A DNA stretch of 38,256 nt from Bacillota bacterium (GTDB lineage Bacteria; Bacillota; Sulfobacillia; UBA3575; DUQP01). The stretch spans positions 1 to 38,256 of the forward strand of contig DUQP01000006.1 in NCBI GenBank assembly GCA_012837735.1. Direction: 5' to 3'. The notes under the pieces were generated by a model that was given only the letters and a program-made list of their open reading frames with translations, was not told where the DNA came from and made no database searches. Shown here in pieces: positions 31,574 to 38,256 of this stretch (positions within the stretch are counted from its first letter, which is position 1; the number at the start of each line of letters is the position of its first letter). The position numbers and the translations under genes are program-made.

Positions 31574-32734
31574 CTAATCATATACCCGCGGAAACCGCTC
31601 CGCCAGTAGCGCCTGCTGGGCCTTGAAGCTCGCTTGCACAGCCGCCATACTGTCCCCGCCAAATCTGGCCAAAAACTGCCCGGCCACCACAAAGGCTACC
31701 ACTGCTTCACAGACCACGGATGCGGCCGGTACCGCACAAACATCTGAGCGGTGCCAGGGAGCACTCGTCGGCCGGCCGCTGTCGAGATCAACGCTCGGTA
31801 GGCCTTCTCTCAGGGTGGGAATAGGCTTCATGGCCGCCCGCACGACTAGCGGCATGCCGTTGCTAATCCCGCCCTCAATGCCGCCAGCATGGTTTGTGGG
31901 TCTCGTGAGGCCTCTGTCACTGACGTGAATATGGTCGTGTACCTGGGAACCGGGCTTGGTAGCCGCGTCCCAACCATCCCCGACTTCCACCGCCTTGATG
32001 CCAGGCACGCTCAACAGCGCCTGTCCGAGCAGACCATCCAGGCGCCGGTCCCATTGCACATGGCTGCCCAGGCCAACTGGTACATCCCAGCAGCAAACCT
32101 CAATGACCCCGCCCAATGTATCTCCCTGGGCGGCTGCCGTCTCGATGGCGGCCACCATGCGTTTGCTCGCCGCCTCGTCTTGACAATAGACTGGAGAGTT
32201 CATAACTGCGGTCCGATCAGGTGGAAACGATGTTTTGGCCGCCACCGCGCCGATGGCCCGCACATGCCCCAACACTGTTATCCCCAGTTCATCTAAGAAC
32301 CGCCGGGCAACGGATCCCACCGCTACCCGCATCGCAGTTGCGCGGGCACTGGCACGCTCCAATACATCCCGCATATCCGGCGCCAAGTATTTCAAAGTAC
32401 CAGCCAAATCGGCGTGCCCCGGGCGGGGCGTGGTCACCCGCGCTATTGGCACACCTGGCGCAGGAGACATCTCCTCTTCCCAGTTGGGCCAATCGCGATT
32501 CCAGATCAACATCCCCACCGGACTACCGATCGTGCGGCCATGGCGTACCCCGGAAACGAACTCTACTTGGTCTTGTTCGATGGCCATCCTCCCACCGCGG
32601 CCATAGCCACCCTGGCGGCGCTCAAGATCCCCGTTCACCCAATCGGCCGTAATGTGCAAACCGGCCGGCAGGCCCTCGATAATCCCCAGTAGCCCCCGGC
32701 CGTGCGATTCACCTGCTGTCAAATACCGCAACAC
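31574..32734 (-). CDS. aroC: Chorismate synthase
   Basis: FMN-dependent last common step of aromatic biosynthesis (EPSP to chorismate). The 386-residue product has LRYLTAGESHGRGL, GYGRGGRMAIEQDQVEFVSGVRHG, RPGHADLAG, RASARATAMRVAVGSVARR, and C-terminal GRPTSAPWHRSDVCAVPAA. GTG at 32734 is nine bases after GGGGGGA, gives the usual MLRYLTAGES beginning, and shares one base with the stop of the preceding gene (TAGTG). The frame is open farther upstream but runs into that gene in a different frame. Confidence 0.96.
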   Translation of the reverse strand: MLRYLTAGESHGRGLLGIIEGLPAGLHITADWVNGDLERRQGGYGRGGRMAIEQDQVEFVSGVRHGRTIGSPVGMLIWNRDWPNWEEEMSPAPGVPIARVTTPRPGHADLAGTLKYLAPDMRDVLERASARATAMRVAVGSVARRFLDELGITVLGHVRAIGAVAAKTSFPPDRTAVMNSPVYCQDEAASKRMVAAIETAAAQGDTLGGVIEVCCWDVPVGLGSHVQWDRRLDGLLGQALLSVPGIKAVEVGDGWDAATKPGSQVHDHIHVSDRGLTRPTNHAGGIEGGISNGMPLVVRAAMKPIPTLREGLPSVDLDSGRPTSAPWHRSDVCAVPAASVVCEAVVAFVVAGQFLARFGGDSMAAVQASFKAQQALLAERFPRVYD

Positions 32735-33744
32735 TAACAATTTTCCCCCCAACCGCTTACGGCAAGATTCTGCCAACCGGGATCCGTGCTGTCCTGACGA
32801 AATCCAACCAGCCAGCCAAAAAGAACATAAACGACCACTAGCAGTACCCAGGCACCCAGGGCAAAAAACCGGTAAGGCGCTTCCTCCAACGTCCAGACCA
32901 ATTCCTGCACTAAAGCCCCAAACAACAACAGGGCAAACGATACGGCGATTAATCCACTGCCAAGGATGTCCCAAATAGCATCGCGGTCATGAAAAAGGGG
33001 TAAACCCGACTCTGCCTGTCTTGGTGGGGCTTCTTCCCGCTTTTTTGCCCGCTCCGGTGTTGACGCCGACATCAATGCCCGGTGTCCGGAGGACCGGCCT
33101 ACGATTGCCGCGCCTCTTCCCCTGATGCGCCAGCGTTTAACACGGCGGCTAGTTTGCGTTGCTGACACTCTTTCCTTTTTCGCACATAAGGAGACAGTTT
33201 GTGAATTGACAGGAGCCACCTGGTTTTTCTGGGCTTGCCACCTGCCATCGGCACGCTGGTAAATATCTTCGTTAGCCCATTGGGTCGGCCGTACTTGCTC
33301 TGTCAAGCGTTTCACTTCCGCCAATGGTGGTTGGACCTGCCTTTGCTCTTTAGGTTCTCCCTTTATCAATGGCTGTTTAATACCCACATCTATTGGACGC
33401 ACCCGTTCCGCCCCGACAGCAGCCGGGAAAGCATAACGCTCGCCAGTGGTGGCAGAGAAACGGGCTTCCAGCTCCGATACAGGCACCTCACGCATCCGTA
33501 ATGGTCGAGTCCCAGCTGGTGGAAAGTTTGTTTCGGCTTGCTGCTGGCTGATCCCCGGAATAGAATCTTTCTGATCATAAGTCGCAGCGCTCGCGCGGTG
33601 ATTCAGGACTTCTTCAATCGCAGCCCGTAAAGCAGGGTCAACAGGTATCTGTCCTGGGATGTCGTTTTTGGGTTTTGGTTTGCGCCAAAAAGCCCACCCG
33701 CGCCTTTGCTTGGCTTTCCGTTCGCGCCGTTTCGGTAAGGACAC
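32734..33744 (-). CDS. Unknown membrane protein with long disordered N-terminal region
   Basis: A 336-residue protein between prepilin peptidase and aroC. Residues 1-25 are strongly basic (LPKRRERKAKQRRGWAFWRK), residues about 30-260 are polar, Gln/Arg/Pro-rich and low in order, and two hydrophobic segments end the protein (about 266-285, GLIAVSFALLLFGALVQE, and 297-318, FALGAWVLLVVVYVLFGWLV). No family recognised. The GTG start has AAGGGGGG eight bases upstream. The position next to a prepilin peptidase suggests a link to pili or export, but it may equally be a species-specific insertion in the aro operon. Confidence 0.8.
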   Translation of the reverse strand: MSLPKRRERKAKQRRGWAFWRKPKPKNDIPGQIPVDPALRAAIEEVLNHRASAATYDQKDSIPGISQQQAETNFPPAGTRPLRMREVPVSELEARFSATTGERYAFPAAVGAERVRPIDVGIKQPLIKGEPKEQRQVQPPLAEVKRLTEQVRPTQWANEDIYQRADGRWQAQKNQVAPVNSQTVSLCAKKERVSATQTSRRVKRWRIRGRGAAIVGRSSGHRALMSASTPERAKKREEAPPRQAESGLPLFHDRDAIWDILGSGLIAVSFALLLFGALVQELVWTLEEAPYRFFALGAWVLLVVVYVLFGWLVGFRQDSTDPGWQNLAVSGWGENC

Positions 33745-33771
33745 CCCTGTTTCCCCCCCTTGTTTTCTATT

Positions 33772-34410
33772 TCACACCAAGGATCCCAAGCCAGCGAGCA
33801 AAATCGCCGCCAAGGCCCCTCCGGCTAAGAAAGGGGCAAATGGGATGGTGTCTTTCATTGACTTTATCTTCCACAAGACCAAAATGATTCCTGCCACCCC
33901 CGCCACCAGGCAGCCAACCAAAAGCGCCGCCCACACGCCTTGCCACCCCAAAAACAACCCCATCACTGCTGCCAGTTTGACATCTCCACCACCAAGGCCA
34001 CCCTTCGTAAAGAAAGCGAACAAAAACAAAGCCCCGCCCCCAACCAAAACCCCCAGCCAGGCGCTCACCGGCGCCACCACCTGCCATAAACCCAGGGACA
34101 TGACCGCGAGAACCGCCCCGGCCGCGATCAGGGGGTTCGGGATCCGTCGGCAACGCAGGTCGGTGGCGGTGGCCGTTAACACAATCACCACCAGGGCCAA
34201 ATAATGCCAGGCCGGACCGTCTAATCCCCAGCGCAGTCCCAACCACCAACCCCAGACTGCGCTCAGCATAGGCAACATAAATGTTGCTCCGGTCTGCCCA
34301 CCTGCACATTCCGGGGTCCGACCTGCAGACAGGCAATATGTGGTCGCCCAACGACCGGTCAACAAACCAGCTGCCAAACCGGCCAGCGCCAAAAACAAAG
34401 GAGCACTCAT
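33772..34410 (-). CDS. Prepilin peptidase (A24 family)
   Basis: Membrane aspartic peptidase that removes prepilin leaders, 212 residues. The two catalytic aspartates are in TATATDLRCRRIPNPLI and in the GxGD-type GGLGGGDVKLAAVMGLFLGW. About six membrane segments. The N-terminal part is short and lacks the CxxC-rich cytoplasmic methyltransferase loop of full PilD (only one Cys pair, YCLSAGRTPEC), so it is probably a peptidase-only TadV/CpaA-like form. It is the only prepilin peptidase in the window and probably processes the Flp pilin 12 kb away. ATG at 34410 overlaps the aroE stop (ATGA). Confidence 0.92.
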   Translation of the reverse strand: MSAPLFLALAGLAAGLLTGRWATTYCLSAGRTPECAGGQTGATFMLPMLSAVWGWWLGLRWGLDGPAWHYLALVVIVLTATATDLRCRRIPNPLIAAGAVLAVMSLGLWQVVAPVSAWLGVLVGGGALFLFAFFTKGGLGGGDVKLAAVMGLFLGWQGVWAALLVGCLVAGVAGIILVLWKIKSMKDTIPFAPFLAGGALAAILLAGLGSLV

Positions 34411-35312
34411 TTCGACCGTCCTGTTTTTGCTGTCACAATTCCCAGCGCTCGGGTGGCGGCGGCCCACATCACGCCTTCCGGCGCTTCCACTCCGAACCAA
34501 ATCTCCCAACTCAAGGCAGCTTGACCGATCAACATCCCCAGACCGTTTCTGGTAGCAAATCCGGCCTGGCGGGCATTCTGGAGAAATACCGTCTCGGCCG
34601 GGTTATAAATCAGGTCAACTACCAGACAATCACTCGGCAGGCCATGCCAATCCCACGGCAACGGGTTACCCGGTTTATCCATCCCGGCTGGAGTGGTGTT
34701 CACAACCAAGTCAAAGGGCTTTTGTCGCATGGTCAGCAGGTCGGTAGTCTCCACCACCGTACAGGTCAAACCATCAAGAGCACCGGCCTTTTGCAAGTCC
34801 AACATGAGCTGTTGCGCCCGCTCCGGGCGCCGGTTGGCCACCGTCACTTCACTCAACCCGGCTTCCGATAGAGCTGCCAAGATCGACCGCGCCGCCCCGC
34901 CGGCCCCGATCACCAGCATCCGTTTACCAGCTACCGCAAAACCCATCTGTTGTTCCAAGTCGCGGTGAAATGCCTCCCCATCGGTGTTGTCCGCCAGGAT
35001 TTCGCTTTTCTTAAAAGCAAGTACATTGGCCGCTCCCGCCCGGCGCGCCCTTGCTGAGCAGTGGTCGGCGATGGTCAGGACAGCTTCTTTGTGCGGCGCA
35101 GTAACGTTCGCTCCCAGATAACCGAGCGCAGCCATCCCCTTCACCGCCACCGCTAAATCGTCCGCCAGCACGCGGTGGGCCAAATATTGCGTACGCCGCC
35201 CAACCGTACGCAGGGCGGCATTGTGAATGACAGGGGATAAACTGTGCCAAACGGGATCTCCGATCACAGCCAAAACGCTCCGCATTGCGCCCTGGTCCCA
35301 GACCCTGCTCAA
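34407..35312 (-). CDS. aroE: Shikimate dehydrogenase
   Basis: NADPH-dependent reduction of 3-dehydroshikimate. The 301-residue product has the substrate motif SLSPVIHNAAL, the catalytic Lys region NVTAPHKEAVL, NTDGEAFHRDL, the nucleotide-binding GAGGAARSILAAL and ANRRPERAQ, and the C-terminal NGLGMLIGQAALSWEIW. TTG at 35312 overlaps the yqeG stop (TTGA) and lies nine bases after AAAGGGG; ATG at 35285 would also keep the whole catalytic domain. Confidence 0.95.
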   Translation of the reverse strand: MSRVWDQGAMRSVLAVIGDPVWHSLSPVIHNAALRTVGRRTQYLAHRVLADDLAVAVKGMAALGYLGANVTAPHKEAVLTIADHCSARARRAGAANVLAFKKSEILADNTDGEAFHRDLEQQMGFAVAGKRMLVIGAGGAARSILAALSEAGLSEVTVANRRPERAQQLMLDLQKAGALDGLTCTVVETTDLLTMRQKPFDLVVNTTPAGMDKPGNPLPWDWHGLPSDCLVVDLIYNPAETVFLQNARQAGFATRNGLGMLIGQAALSWEIWFGVEAPEGVMWAAATRALGIVTAKTGRSK

Positions 35313-35827
35313 GATAACCAACCCCTTTTGCGCAGCCATGCCAACACCCGGCGCTCCACCTGTCGCACCAGGCGCGTACCAATGAATTCCCGCTGATCAA
35401 TCGGCTGCACCAGGATAGTGAACAAACCTAAACGGTTGCCCCCCAGCACATCCGTGAAAAGTTGGTCTCCGATCACAGCCGTTTCACTGGGCTTTGTGCC
35501 CAGCAATGCCAGCGCTTGCCGAAAGGCTTTTCGCCCCGGCTTGCGGGCATTGGGAATCGCCGGTACCCGAATTGTATCAGCAAACTTCCACACACGTTCA
35601 CTACCGTTATTTGACACAATGCATATGGGCATGTCGGCCTCCCGAAAACGATCCAGCCAGGCAAACAACTCCCGGGCGGGGGTCCTGCCCCGCCACGGCA
35701 CAATGGTGTTATCCAAATCGAGGATTACGGCCTTTATCCCGGCTGCCCTTAATTCTTCCGGCTCCACATGATAAATTGAAGGCCGGTATAGGTTTGGGCA
35801 TAGTAACCCACGTTTACCGCCGGTCAG
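35309..35827 (-). CDS. yqeG: YqeG family HAD phosphatase
   Basis: HAD superfamily class IIIA phosphatase, 172 residues. Motifs: AVILDLDNTIVPW (nucleophile Asp), CIVSNNGSERVW, NARKPGRKAF (Lys) and VIGDQLFTDVLGGNRLGLFTILV, RQVERRVLAWL. The start is unusual: a perfect AAGGAGG lies eight bases before CTG at 35827, which also forms CTGA with the previous stop. Reading from CTG adds the family's conserved beginning (CPNLYRPSIYHVEPEELRAAGIKAV), giving the family length; the first ATG/GTG/TTG codon in frame (GTG 35767) would lose it. Bacillus YqeG has a similar N-terminus as I remember it. Biological role not well known. Confidence 0.85.
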   Translation of the reverse strand: MTGGKRGLLCPNLYRPSIYHVEPEELRAAGIKAVILDLDNTIVPWRGRTPARELFAWLDRFREADMPICIVSNNGSERVWKFADTIRVPAIPNARKPGRKAFRQALALLGTKPSETAVIGDQLFTDVLGGNRLGLFTILVQPIDQREFIGTRLVRQVERRVLAWLRKRGWLS

Positions 35828-36255
35828 CTCTTATTCCTCCTTACCGCGCGCGACTTGCGTTCCCTTTCTAATTGCTGTTGCTTGCGCTGTTGCTCTATTT
35901 GCCTGTCCATTTCTTCGCGTTTTTTGCGGCGCCGCATGGCCCTTGACTCACCTTTTTCACGTCTTTCCTGCTGTTCCTGCCGTTTTTCCTTCGTCAACCG
36001 GTCCAAGGGCATCATCGAAGCCAGCACACCCAGCCCGACCCCGTTCAGAAGCATCTCACCTATTGCCGAACGTATTCCCATCCGCCCAATAAACCAGTCT
36101 TCCACGAAACCCAGGGAAAACATCAGAATCAGACCAGCGCCGCCCCAAAGGAACCAATTTGAGAAGGGCCGCAAACGATTGCGCAATAACGCATACACCG
36201 GCAGGGCGATCACGATGCCACCGCCAAGCTTCATCAAAGCACTTCCGTCCAACAC
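35824..36255 (-). CDS. Two-pass membrane protein with charged coiled-coil tail
   Basis: A 143-residue protein, first gene of the yqeG-aro unit. Two hydrophobic segments (about residues 8-24, LGGGIVIALPVYALLRN, and 34-52, FLWGGAGLILMFSLGFVED), then a helical region and a C-terminal third rich in Glu, Arg, Lys and Gln (TKEKRQEQQERREKGESRAMRRRKKREEMDRQIEQQRKQQQ). No family recognised. GTG at 36255 follows AGAGGGGG; ATG at 36234 is an alternative. Its end contains the ribosome binding site of yqeG. Confidence 0.72.
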   Translation of the reverse strand: MLDGSALMKLGGGIVIALPVYALLRNRLRPFSNWFLWGGAGLILMFSLGFVEDWFIGRMGIRSAIGEMLLNGVGLGVLASMMPLDRLTKEKRQEQQERREKGESRAMRRRKKREEMDRQIEQQRKQQQLERERKSRAVRRNKS

Positions 36256-36522
36256 CTTTCCCCCTCTACCGGCCGATGAAAAAATAGGGCGCACTTACTG
36301 TTGTGAACCCAAGGCCAGTCTTGCCACCTTTCCCCTATGGTTCCCCTTTTGACAGCCAAATCCTTCCCCGCAAGGCCATAACGGCTAGCAACGATTTGGT
36401 AATGAACTGATGCTGATCCACAACAAAAGTCAACGAACTAATCTTGAATTTCCCTCAAGTATCGGTTTCCTAATTACCATTAAAGCAGCCTAATCATTCA
36501 TTGCAAGGGAGGTGTTTTCAAG

Positions 36523-37848
36523 ATGTCGTTCGTTGATTGGGTCGAGGAAAAAGTCAATACCGAATTTGGTCCAGCAATTAAGCGATTTAATCCAGCAACG
36601 GGCGAGACTGCCTTTTTCGCTCCTCACGGAGAGCAGATTGGCAAGTCGTTTGTTGACCCGCTTGCGAAACGTCCAATCAAGAAAAATACTGCTGGTGAAG
36701 TAGAAACCGCTCGCAAACAAGCATTGGAACAACTGAACCAATACCCGCAGGAAGATGCCTTCGTTCAATACGTTAAGAGCAATTTAGAGGAAGCTCAGAC
36801 AGTGGAACGTATTGACAATTTGATGCGTCTGCTCTCTCAACATTTTATCACTAAAGCCGCAAGCACGGCTACTACTTCAAAAATTCAAAAGGAGGGGTTA
36901 AATATGCGTAATGAGATTATGAAGCGTTACGAAACCGATGAGATATTCCGTAAGAAAGTTGACAAGGTTGCTAAACAATGGCAAGCGTTGAGAGGTAACA
37001 GGAACTCTCTGGAAAACTACGTGGAGGTAGTGCTACGCAACTACGAGGTATCGAAGTCTGTTGTTAAAGGGACATCCTTTGCCCTTTCAGACGATGAAAT
37101 CCTTCAGGGACTCTTAGATTCCGTTAAGGAGGATGTCGTGCAGAAGAATTTCAGGCGAGCTACCGCTTTGCAGAGAGAGGTTGAAGAAGGAAGCTACGAC
37201 TTGGAGCGCATTGGCCGCTTCCTCGAAAATACCTACGGGATAAAACGTCCACCGTTTACTCCTGATGATTTTACGAGGCTGTCTAAGGACAATAAGGAAC
37301 ATTACGAACCCTACCCGTCAAGTATGTATCGCACAGTAACGCTCCAGGCAAAGGATTTACAGGGGCGGTTAAGCCAATGGTTGAAAGAATTGCCAAACGC
37401 TCTTAGCTATCGTGACAGGCTAACTTCCACCGCAAAGGAAGGGGTTGCAAAACAGCTAACCGATATTCTCTCCATGCTGATGACCGTGGGTACTTTGGAT
37501 GATGCCACAGTCGATAAAGTTTCTACGCCCACCCGAAAACGTGATAGTGCCACATACACGCAGATGGAGATGGAAGAGTTCTTCAAGAGAGGCCAAGAGC
37601 TTGCCAGCAACTGGTACACCTTTGTTAAGAGAGTTCAGGCTTCCGTAGAAAAGGAAAAATCAGAGAGGAGTTACCTCTCCGGAGACTTAAAAACTTTGTC
37701 CAACGTGGCACGCTGGCAATATCCTAATAACATTCAACCTGAAGTTGAAAAGCGTGACGATGGTAATTTCTGGAGTAGCTTATTCAAAACTTTGCCGCCG
37801 TCACATGAGCTTAGCAAGCTGATTAACCAGAAAATCTTTAACGAGTAA
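36523..37848 (+). CDS. Uncharacterised charged protein with internal start site
   Basis: A 441-residue, mostly helical and charged protein without signal peptide or membrane segment. The N-terminal 127 residues (SFVDWVEEKVNTEFGPAIK ... GETAFFAPHGEQIGKSFVD) differ in style from the rest. An ideal Shine-Dalgarno (AAAAGGAGGGG) with six-base spacing precedes an internal ATG at 36904 (MRNEIMKRYETDEIFRK), so it may be two genes fused in frame or one gene with two starts. The main ATG follows AAGGGAGGTG. I recognise no family. It is AT-richer than the genes on its left and on the opposite strand, suggesting an accessory or acquired module. Confidence 0.75.
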   Translation: MSFVDWVEEKVNTEFGPAIKRFNPATGETAFFAPHGEQIGKSFVDPLAKRPIKKNTAGEVETARKQALEQLNQYPQEDAFVQYVKSNLEEAQTVERIDNLMRLLSQHFITKAASTATTSKIQKEGLNMRNEIMKRYETDEIFRKKVDKVAKQWQALRGNRNSLENYVEVVLRNYEVSKSVVKGTSFALSDDEILQGLLDSVKEDVVQKNFRRATALQREVEEGSYDLERIGRFLENTYGIKRPPFTPDDFTRLSKDNKEHYEPYPSSMYRTVTLQAKDLQGRLSQWLKELPNALSYRDRLTSTAKEGVAKQLTDILSMLMTVGTLDDATVDKVSTPTRKRDSATYTQMEMEEFFKRGQELASNWYTFVKRVQASVEKEKSERSYLSGDLKTLSNVARWQYPNNIQPEVEKRDDGNFWSSLFKTLPPSHELSKLINQKIFNE

Positions 37849-37867
37849 CGGAAGGGAGATGAAGGTC

Positions 37868-38101
37868 ATGCTACCGATTTTCTATTGGATTAAGTGGGAC
37901 GAGTTGATGAAAGACGAACTGGCCGAAAGGCTATTTCGAACCTGTTTTGGGAATTTCGGGTACGACTTTATCTGCGTGTTTGGTGACAACGAGTGGAAAG
38001 CTCTCTGCCACTGCCCGTTGGGAATGCAGTGCAGTGAAGCAACTTACCACTACGAGCTAGTACCTCAGCACATTAAAAAGCAACTGGAGTATGCTGGATA
38101 A
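37868..38101 (+). CDS. Small hypothetical protein
   Basis: A 77-residue protein rich in aromatic and Cys residues (FYWIKWDELMKDELAERLFRTCFGN, CVFGDNEWKALCHCPLGMQC). The CHCPLGMQC cluster could bind metal. ATG at 37868 is nine bases after GGGAG; an ATG at 37859 is also open but its spacing is poor. It lies 19 bases after the 441-residue gene and is likely co-transcribed. No family recognised. Confidence 0.65.
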   Translation: MLPIFYWIKWDELMKDELAERLFRTCFGNFGYDFICVFGDNEWKALCHCPLGMQCSEATYHYELVPQHIKKQLEYAG

Positions 38102-38194
38102 GACTTTCTCACCGAAGAAAAAAGTTGCTCTCTATAAAGTTCCGTTGGTGTAACTTAAAATTTTATCCATTAAGGAAGCTAAGGAGGTGAGACA

Positions 38195-38256
38195 ATGCCT
38201 CTTCCTAAAAGAGGAACGCCTGAATATGAAGCATGGCGTAATTCTCCAGCCTATGA
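38195..38256 (+). CDS. Partial gene cut by the window end
   Basis: ATG at 38195 has a perfect AAGGAGGTGA seven bases upstream and continues open for 20 codons to the edge (MPLPKRGTPEYEAWRNSPAY). The PEYEAWRNSPAY pattern resembles the beginning of some phage-type HNH or homing-nuclease-like proteins, but too little is visible to assign it. Confidence 0.55.
   Translation, partial: MPLPKRGTPEYEAWRNSPAY

Noticed and set aside
1..38256. CRISPR arrays, tRNA, rRNA, insertion sequences
   Set aside because: No regularly spaced repeats, no recognisable RNA genes and no transposase-like protein or terminal inverted repeats were found.

Overview
The window is a GC-rich chromosomal segment of an endospore-forming Firmicute, most likely a clostridial lineage (Peptococcaceae or Moorella-like). 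The evidence is a complete spoIIIA operon (AA to AH), a cotJABC spore-coat operon, a CD1247-type protein next to efp, and strong AGGAGG-type ribosome binding sites used with many GTG, TTG and even CTG starts. The species cannot be fixed from the sequence alone. No rRNA, tRNA, CRISPR array or insertion sequence was seen.

Layout, left to right. 1-805 has no convincing gene. 806-1081 (+) is a truncated zinc-ribbon protein that converges on spoIIIAH through a shared terminator. 1125-6258 (-) is spoIIIAA-AH behind a sigma-E-like promoter. 6371-10299 (-) holds CD1247-type protein, efp, Xaa-Pro peptidase, aroQ and glyA, with a clear sigma-A promoter before glyA. 10467-11508 (-) is cotJABC. 11658-19944 is a patchwork of short units on both strands: YbaK-type deacylase, PLP aminotransferase, azlCD, a 34-residue membrane peptide, a frameshifted NYN-domain gene, a GH18-type secreted protein, and two paralogous lipoproteins flanking an inverted two-gene cassette with YbjQ.

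20110-26907 (-) is a Tad/Flp pilus operon (cpaB, cpaE, cpaF, tadB, tadC, flp, tadE, tadG-like, plus an unknown membrane protein). It is divergent from a secreted SLH-domain protein (27081-28700, +). 28690-36255 (-) is a tightly overlapping operon: membrane protein, yqeG, aroE, prepilin peptidase, unknown membrane protein, aroC, aroK, aroB, M20 amidohydrolase. Its prepilin peptidase is the only one in the window and is the likely processor of the Flp pilin. aroE, aroC, aroK and aroB plus the distant aroQ give much of the shikimate pathway; DAHP synthase and EPSP synthase are not here.

36523-38256 (+) differs in style: AT-richer, opposite strand, unrecognised genes, cut by the window end. It looks like the edge of an accessory module. 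The best leads are that module (with a strong internal ribosome binding site inside its long gene), the 34-residue membrane peptide under a 20-bp perfect palindrome, the CTG start of yqeG, the NYN frameshift and the duplicated lipoprotein pair.
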